Positions 25,720-35,253 are shown, numbered from the stretch's first letter. The stretch is DNA of 64,000 nt from Lewinellaceae bacterium (GCA_020636445.1 JACJXV010000019.1:1-64000), one strand, 5' to 3'. Notes: generated from the sequence alone by a model not told the origin. Numbers and translations are program-made.

Positions 25720-28700
25720 TCAATTCAATATGTAGTCCATCCCGAGGCGATCCAACTCCTGAACAAAGTAATTATCGGCATTCACCTTGCGATCGGTGGA
25801 GGCCATGCCTACTTTGATCCGACCACTCATGTCAATTATTTCCATCCGCAGCTTATGGGGTCCTTTGTGGGTTTGGCACAGGACGTCCAACTGCGCAATA
25901 AGCTCTTCGGTAATTTTTTCCAAAGGCACCTTCAGGGTAATGGCTTCGGTCATCGTCTCGGCAACTCCTTCCAGGAGGCGTACTTCCAGCACTTTAAACT
26001 CCTGTTCGTCACTACGCCAGCTTTGCTGGTAGCGCCCTTTGACGAAAACGACTTTGCCCTCCTCCAGGACATGCTTAAACTTTTGGTAATCATCCCCAAA
26101 GAGGCGGAACTCCAGGACGCCCTCGTAATCGCCTAATTCAAATAGCCCCCAACCGTTGCCATTTTTACTAATCCTGTGAACGGCCTTCGTAACCAGGCCT
26201 CCAAGATGAATAGCCGCCTTTTGTTGGTGCTGCTCAATAGCGGCCAGGGTGCAGGTCACAAAGTTATCCAGTTCCATGCGGTAGTCATCCAGGGGATGGC
26301 CGCTGATGAAAATACCCGTTACTTCCTGCTCCCGGCTTAAGGTTTGCAGCAGGGGCCAGGGCTCCACCTGTGGATAATCAGGTTCCGGAATCATCACCTC
26401 ATCCGTAGCGCCAAAAAGGGAATTCGCCGACTGTGCCTCACTGGCACGATGGGCATTACCATATCGAATAGCGTGTTCAATGAGGGAATCATACTTATCA
26501 GATGGGGCAAAATACTGCGCCCGGTGAATGCCTTCAAATTCATCAAAAGCGCCACCCAGCGCCAGACTCTCCAGTACCCGTTTGTTTACGGCCTGCATAC
26601 TCAAGCGGCGGACCAGATCGAATAAACTGGTAAATGGTCCGTTCGCCTCCCGTTCGGCCAAAATTTCCTCTACCGGCCCCTCCCCTACTCCTTTCAAGGC
26701 GGAAAGGCCAAATCGAATAGCACCTTCCTTGTTGACGGAAAAGTCAGAGGCACTCTCATTTACACTCGGCCCCAATACCGGGATGCCCATGCGGCGGCAT
26801 TCCTGCAGGAAGAAGGTAACTTCCGAGATATTGCTTTTGTTATTGGTCAGCACGGCCGCCATAAATTCCCCGGGGTAATGTGCCTTCAGGTAGGCCGTCT
26901 GGAAGGCAACAAAGGCATAACAGGTAGAGTGCGACTTATTGAAAGCATACGAAGCGAAGGCCTCCCAGTCTTTCCATATTTTCTCGAGGCGATCTGCCGG
27001 ATGGTTATTTTGCTTGCCGCCATCCAGGAACTTGGGATACATGGAATCCAGTACGGCTTTTTGCTTTTTACCCATGGCCTTACGCAGCATATCTGCCTGG
27101 CCCTTGGTAAAGCCAGCGAGCTTCTGCGACAGCAACATCACCTGCTCCTGGTAAACGGTAATTCCGTAGGTATCCGCCAGGTATTCTTCCATCGCCGGCA
27201 GATCGTAGGTGATCGGTTCCCGACCGTGTTTACGATTAATGAAGTTGGGAATATATTCCAAGGGCCCGGGCCGGTACAAGGCGTTCATGGCAATGAGATC
27301 CTCAAACGTTGTGGGTGCAAGTTCTTTCATGTACTTCTGCATCCCGGAACTTTCATACTGGAAAATGCCGATGGTTTCGCCACGCTGGAAAAGCTGGTAG
27401 GTTTTTTCGTCGTCCAGCGGAATCTCATCCATATCCAGTTGTACCCCGTGGTTTTCCTCGATCATACGCACGGCATTCTTGATGATCGTCAGGGTTTTGA
27501 GGCCCAGAAAGTCCATCTTGAGTAAGCCGGCGGCTTCTGCTACGCTGTTATCGAACTGCGTAACTAGCATCTCCGAGTCCTTATCGACTTTAACCGGTAC
27601 GTACTTGGTAATTTCGTCGGGCGTAATGACGACGCCACAGGCGTGAATACCCGTGTTTCGGACTGAACCTTCCAGGCGCTTGGCGGTGCGAATCATTTGG
27701 CCGATATCGTCCTTGCCATCCGCCAGGCTGCGAAACTGGTAAGCCTTCTCCACGTCCTCGGAGTTCATCTCGCTCTTGAGCTTGCCATCAATATCTCCCG
27801 GCGCAAGCACCCTGTCGAGGGTTGCTTTGAGGTGAGTGGGGAAGGTTTTGGCAACCCGGTCCACTTCCGGCAGGGGAATATGCATCACCCGCCCTACATC
27901 CCGAATCGAGGATTTGGCGGCCATGGTGCCATAGGTAACAATCTGCGCCACCTGATTACGTCCGTATTTATCAATGACATAATCAATGACACGTTGACGG
28001 CCTTCATCGTCAAAATCAATATCGATATCGGGCATTGATACCCGTTCAGGATTCAGGAACCGTTCGAACAGCAAGTCGTACTTGATCGGATCGACGTTGG
28101 TGATGCCAATGCAATAGGCTACGGCTGATCCAGCGGCACTCCCCCGTCCTGGCCCTACGGAAACGCCCAGTGTCCGAGCGGTAGTAGTGAAGTCCTGGAC
28201 AATCAAAAAATAACCAGGGTATCCCGAGTTCGCAATAACGGATAACTCAAAATCGAGCCGCTCGCGAATTTCGGGCGTGATATCCCGATAGCGGCGTTTG
28301 GCGCCTTCATAGGTAAGATGGCGCAGGTAATCGTCCTGACTCTTGAAGCCCTGGGGAACAGGAAAGGCTGGCAATAAGACATCCCGGGCTAAATCCAGCG
28401 TGTCAATTTTGTCAAAAATTTCCAGGGTATTATCGAGGGCAAAGGGGACATCGCTAAAGAGCGCACCCATTTCCGCTTGCGATTTGAAGTAAAAATCGGA
28501 GCTGGGAAACTTAAACCGACCATCTTCTTCGAGATAGCTGTTGGTATTGATGCACAACAGGATATCATGCGGCAACCAATCGTCCTCCTCCACATAGTGG
28601 GCATCATTAGTGGCAATGACTTTAAGGTTGTACTTTTTGGCAAAACCCAGTAATACCTGGTTGACGTCTTCCTGGCTGCGACCAGTTCCGTCGATATTTT

Positions 28701-29253
28701 CCAGGCCCCGGTGGCGCTGAATTTCGATATAATAATCTTCCCCAAATAAATCAATCCACCAGCGGAGCTTTGCCTCAGCATCGGCCAGGTCTCCTTTGAT
28801 AATAGCCTGGGGAACTTCTGCCCCAATACAGCAACTGGTAGCGATTAGCCCTTCATGATATTGCAGTAAAAGTTCCTTGTCAATCCGGGGAAATTTGCTG
28901 TATAGCCCTTCAATAAATCCCAGTGAACAGAGCTTGGAGAGGTTTTCATACCCGGCTTTATTTTTGGCAAGTAGCAACTGGTGGTAACGGTCATCCTGTT
29001 CTCCTTTAGCCCGGGAAAACGATTTACGGTGGCGATCCTCAACCAGGTAAAATTCACACCCGATCATGGGTTTTAAATCACGGCGTTTTGCCTCGGCCAC
29101 AAATTTAAAGGCACCGAACATATTGCCATGATCCGTCAGGGCAACGCCCTTTTGGCCATCTTTGACTGCCTTGTCCATCATGTCACTGATGCTGGAGGCA
29201 CCATCAAGTAGCGAATATTGTGTATGGCAGTGGAGGTGAACAAATTCCGGCAT
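25720..29253 (-). CDS. dnaE: DNA polymerase III subunit alpha
   Basis: The 1177-residue replicative polymerase catalytic subunit. The PHP domain (1-280) opens with HLHCHTQYSLLDG, and LTDHGNMFGAFKF follows. The C-family polymerase core has GPGRGSAAGSAVAYCIGIT and PDIDIDFDDEGR, which holds the catalytic aspartates. Then come the beta-binding/HhH region and the OB fold (IHLGGLVTKAVHRIS). Length fits DnaE1. It is transcribed alone or with the thioredoxin gene downstream. Confidence 0.97.
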   Translation of the reverse strand: MPEFVHLHCHTQYSLLDGASSISDMMDKAVKDGQKGVALTDHGNMFGAFKFVAEAKRRDLKPMIGCEFYLVEDRHRKSFSRAKGEQDDRYHQLLLAKNKAGYENLSKLCSLGFIEGLYSKFPRIDKELLLQYHEGLIATSCCIGAEVPQAIIKGDLADAEAKLRWWIDLFGEDYYIEIQRHRGLENIDGTGRSQEDVNQVLLGFAKKYNLKVIATNDAHYVEEDDWLPHDILLCINTNSYLEEDGRFKFPSSDFYFKSQAEMGALFSDVPFALDNTLEIFDKIDTLDLARDVLLPAFPVPQGFKSQDDYLRHLTYEGAKRRYRDITPEIRERLDFELSVIANSGYPGYFLIVQDFTTTARTLGVSVGPGRGSAAGSAVAYCIGITNVDPIKYDLLFERFLNPERVSMPDIDIDFDDEGRQRVIDYVIDKYGRNQVAQIVTYGTMAAKSSIRDVGRVMHIPLPEVDRVAKTFPTHLKATLDRVLAPGDIDGKLKSEMNSEDVEKAYQFRSLADGKDDIGQMIRTAKRLEGSVRNTGIHACGVVITPDEITKYVPVKVDKDSEMLVTQFDNSVAEAAGLLKMDFLGLKTLTIIKNAVRMIEENHGVQLDMDEIPLDDEKTYQLFQRGETIGIFQYESSGMQKYMKELAPTTFEDLIAMNALYRPGPLEYIPNFINRKHGREPITYDLPAMEEYLADTYGITVYQEQVMLLSQKLAGFTKGQADMLRKAMGKKQKAVLDSMYPKFLDGGKQNNHPADRLEKIWKDWEAFASYAFNKSHSTCYAFVAFQTAYLKAHYPGEFMAAVLTNNKSNISEVTFFLQECRRMGIPVLGPSVNESASDFSVNKEGAIRFGLSALKGVGEGPVEEILAEREANGPFTSLFDLVRRLSMQAVNKRVLESLALGGAFDEFEGIHRAQYFAPSDKYDSLIEHAIRYGNAHRASEAQSANSLFGATDEVMIPEPDYPQVEPWPLLQTLSREQEVTGIFISGHPLDDYRMELDNFVTCTLAAIEQHQQKAAIHLGGLVTKAVHRISKNGNGWGLFELGDYEGVLEFRLFGDDYQKFKHVLEEGKVVFVKGRYQQSWRSDEQEFKVLEVRLLEGVAETMTEAITLKVPLEKITEELIAQLDVLCQTHKGPHKLRMEIIDMSGRIKVGMASTDRKVNADNYFVQELDRLGMDYILN

Positions 29254-29392
29254 GGGCCAACTAATTTTTTATTAAGTAATGGGTCATTACTTACAAACCC
29301 CAAAAGGCGGTGAAAGACACTCTGGAAATGCGTTCGAAAAGATACGAAAAAAGCAGCCTCCCCAAAGGGATCTCCCCTACTTTTACCTTGTT

Positions 29393-29416
29393 AAAAACAC
29401 CTTCTGGGGAGAGGTG
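29393..29416 (-). terminator. Terminator after the pseudokinase-globin gene
   Basis: Read on the minus strand: CACCT, a 9-base loop, AGGTG, then TTTTT (plus-strand stem arms at 29398-29402 and 29412-29416). It is short but well placed, just after the stop at 29427. Confidence 0.55.
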
Positions 29417-29426
29417 GCGTGTTTGG

Positions 29427-31046
29427 TCAGGATGGGTTATTAGTAAGCAGCCGCAGCAGATCACTGGTTATCAGGTTCCAATCGCGTTCATACCCCTCCA
29501 GGTTGTCCTTCCAGAAACGGTCGTCAGTCCGGGCAACGGTATCTTTAAGTACCGCCAGGAAAAAAGCAAAATCTTCCTTAGCCACTCCTAATCCCTGGTG
29601 TTGCCTCCCCAAGGCCTGCAGACGCTCCTGAAAAAGGTTGGGATTATCGTGATACTGGAACATCCGGCTCATCGCCATGTCCAGCATACCGTATTGCCGC
29701 CGCCAGACCTTATCCTCTACCGGGGGCAATTCGGCGATTGCATTCTCTGGAAAAAAAGCCTTGCGGAAAACTTCTTTGAGGGCAGGCTTTTGCTCAAGTA
29801 AGGTTTGGTAAAAAGACTGGTAGAACCCTGGTGTCCGTCGGCATCGGTCAAAGCTTTGCTTCAACCGGCGAACAGATTCAAAATCGGGGCCCATTGAGCG
29901 CTCTACCTTAATGTTTTCAATTGCGGCCATCACATCTTCCAAATCAGGGAACCGATCTTCAACCTGGTGGCTTAGCATGCGTTCAAGTGTTTGGCAAAAA
30001 GCAATGGAGCATTGTGTGTTTTTTAGTTGCGTGTCCAAAATCAGTGCCGGGTTTTCCTCGAAGCGCAACCGGCTGGCCATGATTTCTAAAACTGTATTCC
30101 CCGAAAACAGCGGCTTTCCCGTAAAAAGTTCAAAGGCGAGGAGTCCCAAGGCGTACTGATCGGAACGACGGGATATCCGTTCGGTATTGATCTGTTCCGG
30201 ACTCCAGTAGCGCGATACTTCCAGCATCCGCTCCATCGATCGATGGGAAAGGGTTAGCTCCAGTGCCTGAAACGGGTGCAGCTGCGGGTCGGTACGCCGA
30301 TCCAGCATTAAATTACTCGGGCGTACATTACCATGAATGATGCCATCATCATGGCCGTCTTTTAGCGCCCGGGTGACCTTAGTTAGAATGTCTTTGATTT
30401 CCCGCAGGGTAAACATCCAGCCGTTATCCAAATACTTTTCCAGACTGGTTCCCTCGATATAGGGCATAACAAAGTACCGGGGCGGTGTCAGTAAATCCTC
30501 ATCCAGAATATCGACTATCCCATCACGCTCCGCCAGCTGCTTCGACCGCTGGAAGCTTTGCAGCATACTGGACCTGTTATCAGTATCTACCAGCGAGATC
30601 GTTTTGAACACCTTAATGGCAACTGGCTGAGCAAACGGGGTATCCGCATTTTGCTGTCCGCGGAAAACTACGGCATAATCTCCATTGTGGATTAACTCAA
30701 TGTGTGAATATCGCCCGGCCAGGCGTTGGCGAATGAGGGTAGTAAAAGCTTCCAGGTCCTGGGCCAGGTCGATTTGCTTAACTTTCTCGTTTTGGGTTCG
30801 GGCCTGACGTTCAACTTCATTTAACAAACTGAGTAATGCCGAACGCATGCGTGAAAGTTGTACCTGGTAGTCTTCCGTATCGATGGCCCGCTGCGTAAAT
30901 TGCTGCTCTAACTGCGCATAACTGCTCTCCAGCACCGTACACATATCCAATTGATATCCGTCCAGACAAGGGGGATCTGCTTCCCGGAGGGCAACAAATA
31001 CCTGGGCCAGTTTTCCCGCCAAAAAGAGTTGCCGTATGTGCTCCAT
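29427..31046 (-). CDS. EAD11-like / pseudokinase / globin fusion protein
   Basis: A 539-residue cytosolic protein; the start at 31046 (MEHIRQLFLAGKL) drops an unlikely hydrophobic leader. Residues 1-80 resemble effector-associated domain 11. Residues about 110-375 have a Ser/Thr-kinase fold: VAIKVF with Lys145, a MPYIEGTSLEKYL hinge, and HGNVRPSNLML where HRDLKPEN is expected. Catalytic Asp is Asn240, and no DFG is visible, so phosphotransfer is doubtful. Residues 390-535 read as a globin: FYQTLLEQKPALKEVF with TyrB10 (413) and PheCD1 (427), GlnE7 (451), and HisF8 (483) in LGRQHQGLGV. The B10-CD1 and E7-F8 spacings, 14 and 32, equal those I recall for E. coli Hmp. Predicted to be a haem or O2/NO sensor controlling an EAD-linked partner. 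Domain calls are mine and need a profile search. Confidence 0.72.
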   Translation of the reverse strand: MEHIRQLFLAGKLAQVFVALREADPPCLDGYQLDMCTVLESSYAQLEQQFTQRAIDTEDYQVQLSRMRSALLSLLNEVERQARTQNEKVKQIDLAQDLEAFTTLIRQRLAGRYSHIELIHNGDYAVVFRGQQNADTPFAQPVAIKVFKTISLVDTDNRSSMLQSFQRSKQLAERDGIVDILDEDLLTPPRYFVMPYIEGTSLEKYLDNGWMFTLREIKDILTKVTRALKDGHDDGIIHGNVRPSNLMLDRRTDPQLHPFQALELTLSHRSMERMLEVSRYWSPEQINTERISRRSDQYALGLLAFELFTGKPLFSGNTVLEIMASRLRFEENPALILDTQLKNTQCSIAFCQTLERMLSHQVEDRFPDLEDVMAAIENIKVERSMGPDFESVRRLKQSFDRCRRTPGFYQSFYQTLLEQKPALKEVFRKAFFPENAIAELPPVEDKVWRRQYGMLDMAMSRMFQYHDNPNLFQERLQALGRQHQGLGVAKEDFAFFLAVLKDTVARTDDRFWKDNLEGYERDWNLITSDLLRLLTNNPS

Positions 31047-31159
31047 TTCTATTACCTCACTTTTGATCCTACCCGATAAGGTGGAAATCCTTCGGGGAAA
31101 TAACCACAGTTTCCTTAGCCGAAAAACAAGAAAATCGTTGGCAGCAAATGTGATTATGA

Positions 31160-31188
31160 GTATGCCCATCACTTCGCGATGGGCATAC
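31160..31188. terminator. Hairpin between the ACP-like and pseudokinase genes
   Basis: A perfect 11-bp stem (GTATGCCCATC with GATGGGCATAC) around a 7-base loop. On the minus strand it follows the ACP-like gene and precedes the pseudokinase start by 114 bases. It could be a terminator without a T run or a leader structure. The rest of 31047-31358 shows nothing else. Confidence 0.5.
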
Positions 31189-31358
31189 CAAGATACGGAA
31201 TTATCTGGCCAGATTTACCCAACGAAATGTGGGCCAAAAAAGTATTACCAGGAAAAAAGGCAGGACACCCTCTTCAGCAAGAATGAAGTCGGTAATCAGG
31301 GTAGTTCACCAGTAAGTGCAGGTCAGCAAGAGAAGCGGTCAGGGGTTACCCGGTCGGC

Positions 31359-31613
31359 TCATGCAGCATGATTTTGCATCAAGTCACTGGCATCCCGAAC
31401 GGTCACAATGGAGGATACTTGTTCCTGGGTAAGATACACCCCAAACTGACGCTCCAAGTTGGCAATCAGCAGGCTGCGATCAAGATCATCGAGATAAAGA
31501 TCATCAGTGAGATCCGTAAATGGATTAATGTTCGAGGAGGGAATGTGTAACATTCGGGCGATCACTTCCATGATGCGGTCCTCAGTTGGAATGAGTTGTC
31601 TTCTAATTACCAC
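31359..31613 (-). CDS. Acyl-carrier-protein-like protein lacking the attachment serine
   Basis: About 84 residues from a GTG at 31613; an ATG at 31571 would lose helix 1. It aligns without gaps to the ACP core: DDLYLDDLDRSLLIANLERQFGVYL against the E. coli EDLGADSLD...EEEFDTEI segment. The DSL motif reads DDL, so the phosphopantetheine Ser is replaced by Asp and the protein should not carry an acyl chain in the normal way. Flanking genes are a LOG-family protein and the pseudokinase-globin, both on the same strand. An upstream in-frame extension to 31781 looks non-homologous. Confidence 0.65.
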   Translation of the reverse strand: MVIRRQLIPTEDRIMEVIARMLHIPSSNINPFTDLTDDLYLDDLDRSLLIANLERQFGVYLTQEQVSSIVTVRDASDLMQNHAA

Positions 31614-31784
31614 GGCTCCAGATGTTTTGTGAAAATTCGCTAAAAAAACGAATGGCCGGGGCAATAGGTTGCCTGGGGTTGATAAAATTTCTACAAAAAG
31701 GAATGTAAAGCCCGGAAACGGCCACAAATACCCGACGAAAAAATCAGTATTGCATGGCTGTTTCCGGAAATTGCACCCCAAAAA

Positions 31785-32507
31785 TTACAACTGATAATTT
31801 GGACTTAGCTTCCCTTTCTGGTAGAATTCGTTGACAATATTAACGACATCTTCTACATCATCTACGATGGGCAACAAATCGAGGTCGTCTGCCTTGATAT
31901 TATTTTCTTCGCCCAGCATGACTTCTGTTATCCACTGTTTTAATCCCGTCCAGTAGCTTGATCCCACCAGAACAACCGGAACTGCGCTAATCTTTTTGGT
32001 TTGTACCAGCGTGAGTACTTCAAACAGTTCGTCCATCGTACCAAAACCTCCGGGTAGTACTACGAAAGCCTGAGCATATTTCACAAACATCACTTTGCGC
32101 ACAAAGAAATAGCGAAAGTCAATATTCTTGTCGGCATCAATAAAGCTGTTATGGTTTTGCTCAAATGGCAAATCAATATTTAACCCAACGGATACTCCGC
32201 CGTACAGCGATGCACCTTTATTACCAGCCTCCATAATGCCTGGGCCTCCGCCTGTGATAATGCCAAATCCTTCCTCGGTGAGGCGTCGGGCGACATCCAC
32301 CGCCAGCTTGTAATAAGGATGGTCCGGACGGGTCCGGGCTGAACCAAAAATCGATACACAGGGGCCTACTTTATTCATTGTTTCAAACCCATCAACGAAT
32401 TCGGAGATCACCTTGAACATGGTCCATGAGTTCTCTGCTTTGATCACTTCATTCCACTGTTTCCGGGGATGCTTCGATTCCGACTTAATTTCTTCCTGAT
32501 TTATCAT
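31785..32507 (-). CDS. LOG family protein (TIGR00730, nucleoside phosphoribohydrolase-like)
   Basis: A 240-residue Rossmann protein with both LOG signatures: GGGPGIMEAGNKGA and PGGFGTMDELFEVLT. Plant LOG enzymes release cytokinin bases from 5'-monophosphates; bacterial members such as PpnN act on nucleotide monophosphates. It is full length and cytosolic. The N-terminal 45 residues (EEIKSESKHPRKQWNEVIKAE) are typical of the Bacteroidota subgroup. Confidence 0.88.
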   Translation of the reverse strand: MINQEEIKSESKHPRKQWNEVIKAENSWTMFKVISEFVDGFETMNKVGPCVSIFGSARTRPDHPYYKLAVDVARRLTEEGFGIITGGGPGIMEAGNKGASLYGGVSVGLNIDLPFEQNHNSFIDADKNIDFRYFFVRKVMFVKYAQAFVVLPGGFGTMDELFEVLTLVQTKKISAVPVVLVGSSYWTGLKQWITEVMLGEENNIKADDLDLLPIVDDVEDVVNIVNEFYQKGKLSPNYQL

Positions 32508-32526
32508 AACCGTGTGTTTTAAGGAT

Positions 32527-32563
32527 GCAAAGAGCCCGCCGCGGTTATCGGCGAGCTCTTTGC
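32527..32563. terminator. Hairpin between the sigma-54 regulator and the LOG-family gene
   Basis: GCAAAGAGC (32527-32535) pairs with GCTCTTTGC (32555-32563), with an inner GCCG/CGGC. It lies between two minus-strand genes, so it may terminate the regulator's transcript. There is no strong T run. Confidence 0.5.
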
Positions 32564-32644
32564 GCTAAAAGTTCCTAAATATAACGCTACCCTGGCATTT
32601 CAGTTGTAATTGTAGTGGCAAATCCTGAAAAACACACCAGGTTA

Positions 32645-33925
32645 CTATTTGCCCGTTACGCTTTGACTGGTAAATACATCGTCAACAAACCGGTGTGCTG
32701 CCTCGGCTGAATCAAACCGGCTTAACCAGGATCGCAGATCGCGGGTACTATTACCGGCAACAGGTATAACATAGCGCTCCACAGCATCCAACTCAATGCT
32801 ATTACCATCACTCAGGATAATCAGCCGCTCGATTACGTTGCGTAATTCCCGAATATTACCGGTCCAATCAAGTTGCTGCAAAGCGGACAGAGCGGCTGCG
32901 GTTATTGTTTTAGGTTTCGTTCCATACTCCTGGCATACTTGATCCAGGAAATGGGTGACGAGCAGCGGGATATCCTCATTGCGGTCCGCCAAACTAGGCA
33001 TGGCGATAATGATTACCGCGAGTCGGTGGTATAAATCTTCGCGGAAGCGACCCGCAGCAATTTCCTGCAACAGATCCTTATTCGTAGCGGCAACGACGCG
33101 TACATCAACTTTAATTTCTTTATCCCCCCCGACCCGGCTGATGCGCTGCTCCTGCAAAGCCCGCAGCACCTTAGCCTGGGCGGCCAGGCTCATATCCCCG
33201 ATTTCATCGAGAAACAAAGTACCCCCATTGGCTTGCTCAAATTTTCCAATACGCTGCTTATGGGCAGATGTAAAAGCCCCCTTTTCATGGCCAAAAAGCT
33301 CACTTTCGATTAACTCACCGGGAATAGCTGCACAATTCACTTCGACCAGTGGACCATCCTGACGTTGACTTTTTTCGTGAATCCACCGCGCTACCATTTC
33401 TTTGCCGGTACCATTGGGGCCCGTAACCAGTACCCGGGCTTCAGTAGGAGCTACTCTGTCAATAGTCTCCTGGATTTGACGCATGAGCGCTGACTCCCCA
33501 ATCATTTCCTGCAGGCCGGCTTTCACTACCCGCCGACGCAAGACTTTTGTTTCGGTAACCAGGGATGATTTATCCAGGGCATTGCGCAAGGTAATCAGCA
33601 ACCGGTTGAGATCCAATGGCTTACTAATGAAATCAAAAGCCCCCCGTTTGACGGCCTCCACGGCAGTATCAATAGTTGCATGTCCGGAAATCATAATTAC
33701 CGGCACATCGGCAGCAAGCTCCTGCATCCGTTCCAGGGCCTCCAAGCCATCCATCTTGGGCATTTTGATATCGAGCAGAATAACATCCGGCTTGTGTTTT
33801 TTCAAACCAGCCAGGGCCTCTACCCCATCAGCAGCTTCCGCAACTTCATATTGCTCGAACTCCAGTATCTCCCGCAGCGTACGGCGGATACTAATCTCAT
33901 CATCAACGATAAACACCTTCGCCAT
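32645..33925 (-). CDS. Sigma-54-dependent NtrC-type response regulator lacking a visible DNA-binding domain
   Basis: Receiver domain 1-120 with phosphoacceptor Asp52 (LLDIKMP). AAA+ domain about 138-370: Walker A GPNGTGKE (169-176), GAFTSA (216-221) in place of the standard GAFTGA sigma-54 contact loop, and Walker B TLFLDEIGD (236-244). The C-terminus after about residue 385 (RDLRSWLSRFDSAEAAHRFVDD) shows no Fis-type helix-turn-helix, so DNA binding is not apparent. No sensor kinase gene lies beside it. Length (426 aa) is slightly short for the family. Confidence 0.88.
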   Translation of the reverse strand: MAKVFIVDDEISIRRTLREILEFEQYEVAEAADGVEALAGLKKHKPDVILLDIKMPKMDGLEALERMQELAADVPVIMISGHATIDTAVEAVKRGAFDFISKPLDLNRLLITLRNALDKSSLVTETKVLRRRVVKAGLQEMIGESALMRQIQETIDRVAPTEARVLVTGPNGTGKEMVARWIHEKSQRQDGPLVEVNCAAIPGELIESELFGHEKGAFTSAHKQRIGKFEQANGGTLFLDEIGDMSLAAQAKVLRALQEQRISRVGGDKEIKVDVRVVAATNKDLLQEIAAGRFREDLYHRLAVIIIAMPSLADRNEDIPLLVTHFLDQVCQEYGTKPKTITAAALSALQQLDWTGNIRELRNVIERLIILSDGNSIELDAVERYVIPVAGNSTRDLRSWLSRFDSAEAAHRFVDDVFTSQSVTGK

Positions 33926-34015
33926 AAGCGTAATTTGCCAATAGCATTAAAAATAGATATAATACGACAAAGTTTTTTACGGGAATTCCTGAAAAAGGTT
34001 ACACCGCGAATGGGT

Positions 34016-35221
34016 TTATTTTTCAGCAAGCTCACAAATGGCCAGCCAGGCCATTAGCCCGGCGCCAATTTCCAACGCTTCCTCATCAATATCAAACGTA
34101 CTGGTGTGCACATTAGCCGTAATGCCCCTAGCAATATTCCCAGTCCCCAGCCGATAAAAACACGCCGGCAGCACCTGAGAATAATAAGAAAAATCCTCTG
34201 CAGTAAGTCGAATAGGCAGGTCAACAACTGCATCTTTCCCCAGAAAATCCTCCGCATACCTGCGGGCCCGGGCCGTGAGGGCCTCATCATTGCTTAAATA
34301 GGGATAGCCCACTTCAATGCGAAAATCACAATGTCCGCCCATTCCCTGAACCAGGTGTTCGGCAATGCGTTGCATCCGCTGATGTGCTTCACTGCGCCAG
34401 TTTTCATCCAGCGTACGAAAGGTCCCCATGAGTTTTACCTCCTGCGGAATAATATTGGTAGATCCCCCCGTGGAGGTAATTTTTCCAAAGGTAAGTACCG
34501 AGGGAATTGTGGGGTCCGCGTTGCGGCTGACGACCTGTTGGAGGGCAACCACGAGGTGAGCGGCAATCAGAATAGGGTCGACAGTCAGGTGAGGGGTTGC
34601 CCCGTGCCCTCCCTTGCCGGTGACGGTAACGTATAATTCATCACAGGATGCCATATAACGACCTCCACGGAAACCAACCTTGCCCGCCTCCAGTACCGGA
34701 TAGACGTGCTGGCCAAAAATTCCTGCCGGGCGAGGGTTTTCCAAAGCTCCTTCCCGAATCATTACTGAAGCACCTCCGGGGAGCATTTCCTCGGCGGGTT
34801 GAAAAAGGAGCTTGATGGTTCCGGAAAATTGGGTGCGCAACTGCCATAAAACCCGGGCTGCGCCCAACAAAGATGCCGTATGTACATCGTGGCCACAGGC
34901 ATGCATCAAACCTTGCCGTTGTGACCGGTAAGGTACCTCATTGGTCTCCTGGATAGGCAGGGCATCGATATCAGCGCGTAAAGCGATCACCTGATCCGAT
35001 TCCGCCTGCTCACCAACAATTAGGGCCAGAACCCCATTCTCCGCAATACCATGCTCGTGCGGAATACCCCATGCCGCTAGTTGAGCCGCTATGAAACGCC
35101 CGGTTTCCTCCTCTTGAAACGACAACTCAGGGTGCATATGCAAATGCCGCCGAATGGCAATCACCTCCGCTTTGCATTCCCGGATCTGCGCTTTTATTTG
35201 CTCCTTAAGTGTGCTATTCAT
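34016..35221 (-). CDS. M20 family amidohydrolase
   Basis: A 401-residue cytosolic metallohydrolase of the M20D/amidohydrolase type (N-acyl amino acid amidohydrolase or IAA-amino acid hydrolase-like). Landmarks are HPELSFQEEETG, the metal-binding HACGHDVHTASLLGAARVL, LFQPAEEMLPGGASVMI, the dimerisation domain starting VTGKGGHGATPHLTVDP, and the C-terminal LTAEDFSYYSQVLPACFYRLG. The substrate is not identifiable. It sits 33 bases downstream of the SLC13 permease, suggesting shared uptake and hydrolysis, an inference. Confidence 0.9.
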   Translation of the reverse strand: MNSTLKEQIKAQIRECKAEVIAIRRHLHMHPELSFQEEETGRFIAAQLAAWGIPHEHGIAENGVLALIVGEQAESDQVIALRADIDALPIQETNEVPYRSQRQGLMHACGHDVHTASLLGAARVLWQLRTQFSGTIKLLFQPAEEMLPGGASVMIREGALENPRPAGIFGQHVYPVLEAGKVGFRGGRYMASCDELYVTVTGKGGHGATPHLTVDPILIAAHLVVALQQVVSRNADPTIPSVLTFGKITSTGGSTNIIPQEVKLMGTFRTLDENWRSEAHQRMQRIAEHLVQGMGGHCDFRIEVGYPYLSNDEALTARARRYAEDFLGKDAVVDLPIRLTAEDFSYYSQVLPACFYRLGTGNIARGITANVHTSTFDIDEEALEIGAGLMAWLAICELAEK

Positions 35222-35253
35222 TTACTTGGGTGTAAAAGATGCCTACTACATGG

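Noticed and set aside
26878..27525. Large plus-strand frames inside dnaE
   Set aside because: They are antisense to a clearly coding gene with strong PHP and polymerase motifs.
29254..29392. Regulatory RNA upstream of dnaE
   Set aside because: The region has only short repeats (CTCCCCA/TGGGGAG) and no convincing stem.
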